Shown: positions 16,503 through 20,718 of the stretch, piece by piece
Layout: every line of letters starts with the position of its first letter
Numbering within the stretch: position 1 is the first letter of the stretch
DNA from: JBFHRB01 sp041591915
Lineage (GTDB): Bacteria > Actinomycetota > Nitriliruptoria > Nitriliruptorales > Nitriliruptoraceae
Direction: 5' to 3'
Length of the DNA stretch: 20,718 bases
Assembly: GCA_041591915.1 (NCBI GenBank)
Contig: JBFHRB010000024.1
Span: forward strand, 1-20,718
The notes under the pieces: model-generated
The model's database searches: none
What the model was told of the DNA's origin: nothing
Seen by the model: the letters and a program-made list of their open reading frames with translations, nothing else
Made by a program: the position numbers and the translations under genes

Positions 16503-17474
16503 ATGGCTGACATGACCTACCGCCGCCTCGGCCGCGCCGGCCTGCAGGTGTCCACGCTCTCCTTCGGGAGCTGGGTCTCCTTCGCCAAGCAGCTCGGTGA
16601 CCAGACGGCCCTCGAGTGCATGCAGGCCGCCTACGAGGCCGGCGTCAACTTCTTCGACAACGCGGAGGCCTACGAGGCCGGCGAGTCCGAGGCGCTCATG
16701 GGGCGCGTGATCGACAAGCTCGGCTGGGAGCGCCACACGTACGTCATCTCGACCAAGCTCTTCTGGGGCATCCACGGCGAGATGGTGAACATGCACCACA
16801 CGCTGAACCGCAAGTACCTCATGCAGGCGATCGACGGGTCCCTCGAGCGCCTCGGGCTGGACTTCGTCGACCTCGTCTTCTGCCACCGCCCCGACCCGAA
16901 GACCCCGATCGAGGAGACGGTCTGGGCGATGTCGGACATGATCAGCCAGGGCAAGGCGCTGTACTGGGGCACCTCGGAGTGGTCCGCCGACGAGATCCGT
17001 GCCGCCTACGAGATCGCGGAGCGCCATCACCTCCACAAGCCCGTGATGGAGCAGCCCCAGTACAACCTCTTCTTCCGCGACAAGGTCGAGAAGGAGTACG
17101 CGCGGCTCTACGAGGACATCGGGCTCGGCCTCACCACCTGGAGCCCCCTCGCCTCGGGCCTGCTCACGGGCAAGTACCTCGACGGCATCCCCGAGGGCAG
17201 CCGCGCCTCGCTGGAGGGGTACGAGTGGCTGCAGCACTTCCTGACCGACGAGAAGCGGAACGAGCAGGTCCGTGAGCTGAAGTCGATCGCCGACGAGCTC
17301 GGCTGCACGCTGGCCCAGCTCTCGGTCGCGTGGTGCGCGGCGAACCCGAACGTCTCGACCGTCATCCTCGGGGCCAGCCGCGTCGAGCAGGTCCACGAGA
17401 ACCTCAAGGCCCTCGACGTGCTCGAACAGCTCGACGAGGGCGTGATGGAGCGCATCGACCAGCTCTTCGGCTGA
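16503..17474 (+). CDS. Aldo/keto reductase, potassium-channel beta-subunit-like
   Basis: This 323-residue NADPH-dependent oxidoreductase of the aldo/keto reductase superfamily has the full catalytic tetrad: Asp52 (FFDNAEAY), Tyr57, Lys85 (ISTKLFWG) and His128 (FCHRPD). YRRLGRAGLQVSTLSFGSW, YWGTSEWSADEI, QPQYNLFFR, TTWSPLASGLLTGKY and STVILGASRVEQVHENLKAL closely follow the pattern of bacterial relatives of voltage-gated K+ channel beta subunits and YghZ-like reductases. Typical substrates are aldehydes and ketones, including methylglyoxal. ATG 16503 is preceded by GAGGATCGACC. Five bases separate its stop from the TTG start of the DUF985 cupin. Codon use is like the neighbours and the length is normal. 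Confidence 0.93.
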   Translation: MADMTYRRLGRAGLQVSTLSFGSWVSFAKQLGDQTALECMQAAYEAGVNFFDNAEAYEAGESEALMGRVIDKLGWERHTYVISTKLFWGIHGEMVNMHHTLNRKYLMQAIDGSLERLGLDFVDLVFCHRPDPKTPIEETVWAMSDMISQGKALYWGTSEWSADEIRAAYEIAERHHLHKPVMEQPQYNLFFRDKVEKEYARLYEDIGLGLTTWSPLASGLLTGKYLDGIPEGSRASLEGYEWLQHFLTDEKRNEQVRELKSIADELGCTLAQLSVAWCAANPNVSTVILGASRVEQVHENLKALDVLEQLDEGVMERIDQLFG

Positions 17475-17479
17475 GCGCC

Positions 17480-17899
17480 TTGGACCCCGACGACCTGATC
17501 GCCACCCTCGGGCTGCAGCCGCATCCCGAGGGCGGCCACTACGCCGAGACCTGGCGGCACGATCCGGCCGATGACAGCCGGCCAGCCGGGACGTGCATCT
17601 ACTTCCTCCTCCGTGCGGGCGAGCGGTCGCGCTGGCACCGCGTCGACGCGACCGAGATCTGGCATCACTACGCCGGCGCCGCCCTGGAGCTCCGCATCAA
17701 GCCGCCGGACGCGCAGGACGTCGAGACCGCGGTCCTGGGCGACGACCTCGGCGCCGGGGAGCGCCCGCAGGTGGTCGTGCCGGCGCACGCCTGGCAGGAG
17801 GCGCGCTCGCTCGGCGACTTCACGCTCGTGGGGTGCACGGTGTCGCCGGGCTTCGAGTTCGCGGGTTTCGAGCTCGCCGAGGAGGGGTTCCGGCCGTGA
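17480..17899 (+). CDS. DUF985 cupin-like protein
   Basis: This 139-residue protein is a DUF985 (Cupin_5) member, a cupin beta-barrel family with no agreed function. It shows the family start LGLQPHPEGGHYAETWR, then IYFLLRAGERSRWHRVDATEIWHHYAG (barrel with His residues), VVVPAHAWQEA and a C-terminal LVGCTVSPGFEFAGFELA. The proper start appears to be TTG 17480, which gives the typical short acidic lead-in DPDDLIATLGL. No good Shine-Dalgarno precedes it, so translation is probably coupled to the aldo/keto reductase five bases upstream. A metal-binding or sugar-binding role has been proposed for cupins generally but is not shown here. Confidence 0.85.
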   Translation: MDPDDLIATLGLQPHPEGGHYAETWRHDPADDSRPAGTCIYFLLRAGERSRWHRVDATEIWHHYAGAALELRIKPPDAQDVETAVLGDDLGAGERPQVVVPAHAWQEARSLGDFTLVGCTVSPGFEFAGFELAEEGFRP

Positions 17900-17909
17900 C
17901 GACTGAGCC

Positions 17910-18143
17910 TCAGCGGCGAGGCCTCGGACGCGCCGGCCCGGGACGGCGCGCGTGCGGACCGCGGAAGAGCCGGTAGCGCCGCCGTCGGGTCACGCGTGCG
18001 GCCTTCTGCTGCTCGTCGACCACAACGGCGAACACCCGCTCGAACGAGTCACGAACCCGCGGATCCGGGCCGCCGATCAGCATCGCCACGGCGAGGGCGG
18101 CGAGCGCCACCCCCCTGACGGTCCGGTTGGCGTAGGCGAACAC
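17910..18143 (-). CDS. Small membrane-anchored basic protein, coupled to guaB1
   Basis: I do not recognise this 77-residue protein. It starts at GTG 18143, only three bases after the guaB1 stop, which suggests translational coupling. Residues ~8-24 (TVRGVALAALAVAMLIGG) form one hydrophobic segment; residues ~30-50 (RDSFERVFAVVVDEQQKA) look helical; the tail is very basic and Pro/Arg-rich (RRRRYRLFRG and more), suggesting nucleic-acid, membrane-surface or ribosome contact, or simply read-through composition. Because the tail is low-complexity, this gene is less sure than its neighbours. It ends 10 bases from the stop of the convergent DUF985 gene. Confidence 0.5.
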   Translation of the reverse strand: MFAYANRTVRGVALAALAVAMLIGGPDPRVRDSFERVFAVVVDEQQKAARVTRRRRYRLFRGPHARRPGPARPRPRR

Positions 18144-18146
18144 GGG

Positions 18147-19586
18147 TCACCAGCCCGACGGGACGGGTTGGCCCTCGGCGTACCCGGCGAGGCTCTGGAC
18201 CCCGACGATCGCACGATCGTGGAACACGTCGAGGTCGGCGGCGCCGGCGTACGTGCAGGCGCTGCGGACGCCGGCGACGATGGCGTCGATCAGGTCCTCG
18301 ACCCCCGGACGGTCGGCGTCGAGGAACATCCGCCCCGAGGAGATCCCCTCCTCGAACAGGCCCTTGCGGGCGCGCTCGAAGGCGTCGTCGTCCGAGGTGC
18401 GCAGTTGCACGGCGCGGGCCGAGGCCATGCCGAAGCTGAGCTTGTAGGGGCGTCCGTCGGCTGCCACGAGCAGGTCGCCCGGCGACTCGTGCGTGCCGGC
18501 GAACCAGGAACCGATCATGACGTTCGCGGCCCCGGCGGCCAGCGCGAGCGCCACGTCGCGCGGGTGGCGGATGCCGCCGTCCGCCCAGACGTGCCGACCG
18601 AGGCGGCGGGCCTCGTCGGCGCAGTCGAGGACGGCCGAGAACTGTGGCCGGCCGACGCCGGTCATCATCCGCGTGGTGCACATGGCCCCCGGTCCGACCC
18701 CGACCTTGACGATGTCGGCGCCGGCCTCGACCAGCTCGACGACACCCTCACGCGTCACGACGTTGCCGGCGACGATCGGCACCTGCGGATCGAGGCCCGC
18801 GACGATGCGCAGGGTCTCGATCATGCGGTCCTGGTGCCCGTGTGCCGTGTCGATCACGAGGACGTCGATGCCCGCCGCGAGGAGCGACTTGGCCTTCTGC
18901 TCGACGTCGCCGTTGATGCCGATGGCCGCGCCGATGCGCAGGTGCCCGTCGGCGTCGAGGGCAGGGTCGTACAGGGTCGAGCGCAGCGCACCGATGCGCG
19001 TGAGGATGCCGCGCAGGCTGCCGCTGCGGTCCACGACCGGTGCCAGGCGGTGGTGGTGGCCGTGGAGGATGTCGAAGGCCGAACGGGGCGTCACGTCGTC
19101 GCTAAGCACCAGCAGCTCGGTCGACATGACCTCGCGCACCTGCGTGAAGCGGTCGCGGTCCTCGAGGTCCGCGAGCGTCACAAGGCCGACCGGGGCGTCG
19201 TCGTCGCCGATGACGACCGCGGCGCCGTGCGAGCGCTTGGGCAGCAGGTTGAGGGCGTCGCCGATCGTGTCGGTCGGCGCGAGCGTGATGGGCGTCTCGA
19301 AGACGGGGTGGCGATCCTTCACCCAGGCCACGACGTCGCTCACGATGTCGACCGGGATGTCCTGCGGGATGATCGCGATCCCTCCGCGACGCGCGATCGT
19401 CTCGGCCATCCGGCGGCCGGAGACCGCGGTCATGTTGGCCGCGACGAGGGGGATCGTCGTCCCGACCGCGTCCCGCGTGGTGAGGTCGACGTCCATGCGC
19501 GAGGTGACCTCGGACCGACCCGGCACCAGGAAGACCTCCTGGTAGGTCAGGTCGACCTCGGGGGCGCGATCGTCGAGGAACCGCAT
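18147..19586 (-). CDS. guaB1: GuaB1-family IMPDH-related protein, probable GMP reductase
   Basis: This 479-residue TIM-barrel protein has a CBS-domain pair (~95-205) inserted as in IMP dehydrogenase. The catalytic loop is GPGAMCTTRMMTGVGRPQ (Cys303), and purine/phosphate-binding parts include VAANMTAVSG, IDTAHGH, IVAGNVVT and ADGGIRHPRD. The flap end GRPQF and C-terminal YVxG-type segment differ from true IMPDH (usually GVPQ after CTTR). The actinobacterial GuaB1 clade has been characterised in mycobacteria as a GMP reductase (GMP to IMP), controlled through its CBS domains, so that is the likely role here. ATG 19586 has CAGGAG six bases upstream. A GuaB1-specific assignment rests on motif reading alone. 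It is divergent from the selenoprotein gene and followed by a small coupled gene. Confidence 0.9.
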   Translation of the reverse strand: MRFLDDRAPEVDLTYQEVFLVPGRSEVTSRMDVDLTTRDAVGTTIPLVAANMTAVSGRRMAETIARRGGIAIIPQDIPVDIVSDVVAWVKDRHPVFETPITLAPTDTIGDALNLLPKRSHGAAVVIGDDDAPVGLVTLADLEDRDRFTQVREVMSTELLVLSDDVTPRSAFDILHGHHHRLAPVVDRSGSLRGILTRIGALRSTLYDPALDADGHLRIGAAIGINGDVEQKAKSLLAAGIDVLVIDTAHGHQDRMIETLRIVAGLDPQVPIVAGNVVTREGVVELVEAGADIVKVGVGPGAMCTTRMMTGVGRPQFSAVLDCADEARRLGRHVWADGGIRHPRDVALALAAGAANVMIGSWFAGTHESPGDLLVAADGRPYKLSFGMASARAVQLRTSDDDAFERARKGLFEEGISSGRMFLDADRPGVEDLIDAIVAGVRSACTYAGAADLDVFHDRAIVGVQSLAGYAEGQPVPSGW

Positions 19587-19615
19587 CGGCACTCCTGCCG
19601 TTCGGACGACCCTCC

Positions 19616-19621
19616 ACGGTA
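19616..19621 (-). promoter_or_regulatory. Putative -10 element (TACCGT) for guaB1
   Basis: TACCGT on the minus strand lies 30 bases before ATG 19586, with CAGGAG in between at the right place for a ribosome site. It is 10 bases from the selenoprotein's -10-like TACCCT on the other strand, so the two promoters would be back-to-back and could interfere with one another. Confidence 0.4.
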
Positions 19622-19631
19622 CCCGGCCGCG

Positions 19632-19637
19632 TACCCT
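19632..19637 (+). promoter_or_regulatory. Putative -10 element (TACCCT) for the selenoprotein gene
   Basis: TACCCT lies 31 bases before GTG 19668. A transcript starting near 19643 would carry the GGAG at 19657-19660. The same hexamer stands before the DUF885 gene. No clear -35 is visible. Confidence 0.4.
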
Positions 19638-19667
19638 CACGGCCGATCCCCGACCTGGAGTCCGACC

Positions 19668-19946
19668 GTGATCGACCCGAAGCACGAGATCTCGATCGAG
19701 TACTGCGTTCCCTGAAACTACATCCCGCGTGCCGTCGGTCTGGCGGACGAACTGCTGAGTGGATGGGCGCCGATCGTCAGGTCGCTCGACCTGATCGCCG
19801 GTTCTGGTGGTGCATTCGAGGTGACGCTCGACGGTGAGCTGATCTACTCGAAGAAGTCGATGCAGAAGCGTCATGCCGAGCCCGGAGAGGTCGCCGCACT
19901 CGTGCGCGAGCGCCTCGGCCCCGAGTTGCTGCCCGAGGACGACTAG
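19668..19946 (+). CDS. Selenoprotein of the SelW/SelT/SelH (Rdx) family, in-frame UGA = Sec16
   Basis: This is a 92-residue thioredoxin-like oxidoreductase read through one in-frame TGA at 19713-19715. The start is GTG 19668, seven bases after GGAG. Before the TGA the frame gives ISIEYCVP; after it NYIPRAVGLADELLSGW, then a Gly-rich turn, GAFEVTLDGELIYSKK and a C-terminal helix, ending at TAG 19944-19946. This is the Rdx plan: first strand, CxxC/CxxU motif, helix, and the FEV..DG.LI.SK sheet. The TGA sits exactly at the second redox position, giving Cys13-Val-Pro-Sec16. A SECIS-like hairpin follows directly. Rdx proteins are thiol-based redox enzymes whose substrates are mostly unknown. GC at third positions is visibly lower than in neighbours. 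It is divergent from guaB1 and its stop codon overlaps that of the convergent PPOX gene. A pseudogene is the alternative, but it would not predict this exact placement. Confidence 0.9.
19728..19749 (+). promoter_or_regulatory. Bacterial-type SECIS hairpin within the selenoprotein gene
   Basis: CGU (19728-19730) and CCGUC (19732-19736) pair with GGCGG (19742-19746) and ACG (19747-19749), leaving G19731 bulged. The 5-base apical loop is GGUCU (19737-19741). The stem starts 12 bases after the TGA. In the E. coli fdhF SECIS the SelB-contacting apical loop also contains GGUCU and the upper hairpin begins about 11 bases after the UGA, so loop, bulge and distance agree. This hairpin would recruit SelB with Sec-tRNA to decode the TGA as selenocysteine. 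Confidence 0.8.
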
Positions 19947-20452
19947 AGGTCGAAGGCGGTGGGGCTCGTGGCGAAGTCGGACTCGAGCCATGCCAGGACG
20001 CGGTGAGGCGCCATCCGGTACACGGCGACCTCGGTCTCCGTGCCACCCGACAGGGTGAACGGGTCGCCCGTCTCGGGGTTGGTGTACTTGGCTGCGTACG
20101 CCGCGTCGATGCGGGCCAACAGGTCACCGTCCACGCGGCGGCCGGCGACCTCGCCGTAGCAGATGACCGCCTCGTCGCCCGACTCGAGGTGGATGACGGC
20201 GGCGGGGTTGGCGGCGAGGTTGCGAGCCTTGACGCTGTCCGGGCCGGAGCCGAACCAGACGGCGCCGTCGACCCACACGCCCCAGACCGGTGCGGCGTGC
20301 GGACGCCCGTCGGGGCGGACGCTGACCACCCAGTAGTTGGGCGAGCGCTCCAGCCGCTGCGTGACCCACGACCACGGCAGGCCCGAGCCCTCGGTCGGCA
20401 CGCCGTAGCTCGCCGGCATCCACGGCCGTGACGCCTGCGGGTCGGTGGTCAT
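19943..20452 (-). CDS. Pyridoxamine 5'-phosphate oxidase (PPOX)-fold flavin/F420 protein
   Basis: This 169-residue split-barrel protein belongs to the PPOX class, whose actinobacterial members use FMN or the deazaflavin F420 to reduce diverse substrates. It shows WVVSVRPDGRPHAAPVWGVWVDGAVWFGSG (the first strands of the barrel), SVKARNLAANPAAVIHLESGDEAVICYGEV (conserved helix and strands with the K-R-N phosphate-contact pattern) and a C-terminal FTLSGGTETEVAVYRMAPHRVLAW. Such short proteins usually form homodimers. Whether the cofactor is F420 or FMN is not certain from sequence. ATG 20452 has GAGGG six bases upstream, and a minus-strand TAGGGT -10-like hexamer lies at 20498-20503. Its TAG stop shares the bases CTAG with the selenoprotein's stop on the opposite strand. 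Confidence 0.88.
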   Translation of the reverse strand: MTTDPQASRPWMPASYGVPTEGSGLPWSWVTQRLERSPNYWVVSVRPDGRPHAAPVWGVWVDGAVWFGSGPDSVKARNLAANPAAVIHLESGDEAVICYGEVAGRRVDGDLLARIDAAYAAKYTNPETGDPFTLSGGTETEVAVYRMAPHRVLAWLESDFATSPTAFDL

Positions 20453-20497
20453 GGTGTCCCTCGTGGTCCTGGTCGGGGCGCGGCGCGCCTCACGCCA

Positions 20498-20503
20498 ACC
20501 CTA
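20498..20503 (-). promoter_or_regulatory. Putative -10 element (TAGGGT) for the PPOX gene
   Basis: The minus-strand hexamer TAGGGT (TANNNT type) lies 45 bases before ATG 20452. A start near 20491 would leave a leader containing the GAGGG ribosome site. No clear -35 is seen. Confidence 0.35.
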
Positions 20504-20526
20504 CGCGCCGCCCTCGGCGTCGCCTC

Positions 20527-20532
20527 TAGCCT
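20527..20532 (+). promoter_or_regulatory. Putative -10 element (TAGCCT), possible leaderless start
   Basis: TAGCCT ends six bases before ATG 20539 and three before an in-frame GTG at 20536. There is no room for a Shine-Dalgarno, and none is seen. If this is the -10 element, transcription would start at or next to the start codon, giving a leaderless mRNA, which is common in actinobacteria. Confidence 0.35.
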
Positions 20533-20538
20533 CGCGTG

Positions 20539-20718
20539 ATGCTCCGGCTCAGCTCGCGCAGCCTCGTCGTCCTCGTTGGCGCGTCCGCGTCGGGGAAGTC
20601 GACGTGGGCCGCCGAGCACTTCCGGCCGGAGCAGGTCCTGTCGTCCGACGCCCTCCGAGGCGTGGTCGGCGAGACGACCCGCGACCAGCGCGCCTCGAAG
20701 GATGCCTTCGCCGCGCTC
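20539..20718 (+). CDS. P-loop kinase, polynucleotide kinase-like (N-terminal part only)
   Basis: The first ~60 residues are visible before the window ends. The N-terminus is LVVLVGASASGKSTWAAEHF, with Walker A GASASGKST, followed by VLSSDALRGVVGE, the Asp-Arg region used by PNK-type kinases to bind and align a 5'-hydroxyl or similar substrate. It is related in plan to the kinase at 12560-13138, so the window has two such genes about 7.4 kb apart. In many bacteria a protein starting like this continues into a metallophosphatase domain (PNK-phosphatase repair enzymes); whether this one does cannot be seen. The start is ATG 20539 or GTG 20536. Confidence 0.8.
   Translation, partial: MLRLSSRSLVVLVGASASGKSTWAAEHFRPEQVLSSDALRGVVGETTRDQRASKDAFAAL

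Noticed and set aside
19713..19715. The in-frame TGA as a simple nonsense mutation in a decayed gene
   Set aside because: The frame is intact on both sides, the TGA falls exactly on the second redox position of an Rdx motif, a SECIS-like hairpin follows at the right distance, and a ribosome site precedes the start.
17952..19715. Long plus-strand open frame opposite guaB1, ending with the N-terminus of the selenoprotein
   Set aside because: It is the antisense shadow of guaB1 in GC-rich DNA: Arg/Asp/Gly/Val-rich without domains. Only its last ~16 codons are real, belonging to the selenoprotein.

Overview
The window is about 20.7 kb of very GC-rich, densely packed bacterial chromosome. High G/C at third codon positions, TANNNT -10 hexamers, a mycobacterial-type MenB, a GuaB1-type IMPDH relative and a PPOX flavin/deazaflavin protein suggest an actinomycete (Actinomycetota), possibly from a less-studied lineage. 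I cannot place it further from sequence alone. I see no tRNA, rRNA, CRISPR array, transposon or phage gene. No gene-free stretch exceeds 300 bases; the longest are about 140 to 165 bases and are described below.

Layout: 1-1375 (minus) holds three unrecognised proteins, the last cut by the window edge. 1478-3079 (plus) is an XPB-like SF2 helicase that appears to begin at a CTG codon. 3237-4987 (plus) is a tandem pair of equal-length membrane proteins, each ending in an extracytoplasmic cupredoxin domain and each behind a copy of the same upstream block. 5003-6712 (minus) is menB followed closely by a dienelactone-hydrolase-family gene. 6870-7439 holds two small convergent genes. 7510-9868 (minus) is an ACT-domain malic enzyme and an M15 peptidase lipoprotein. 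9939-10730 (minus) is a methyltransferase, divergent from a DUF885 protein (10793-12484). 12560-13651 is a P-loop kinase convergent with a helix-hairpin-helix protein. 13815-17899 (plus) is a close-packed run: a membrane-anchored cell-surface protein, a membrane HExxH protein overlapping it by 4 bases, a small protein, an aldo/keto reductase and a DUF985 cupin. 17910-19586 (minus) is guaB1 plus a small coupled membrane protein. 19668-20452 holds a selenoprotein gene convergent with a PPOX-family gene. A second P-loop kinase runs off the right edge.

The main discovery is at 19668-19946. A short gene of the SelW/SelT/SelH (Rdx) thiol-oxidoreductase family has an in-frame TGA exactly where the second Cys of the CxxC redox motif belongs (Cys13-Val-Pro-Sec16). 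Just downstream lies a hairpin whose apical loop reads GGUCU, the same core as in the E. coli fdhF SECIS. Standard gene calling would truncate or miss this gene. It implies that the host has selenocysteine machinery (selA, selB, selC, selD), none of which is in the window.

Functional themes: central metabolism (malic enzyme, menaquinone synthesis, purine salvage), redox (selenoprotein, aldo/keto reductase, PPOX protein), copper/electron-transfer membrane proteins, cell-envelope proteins (M15 peptidase, CW-binding-like protein, HExxH membrane protein) and nucleic-acid enzymes (helicase, two PNK-like kinases, HhH protein).
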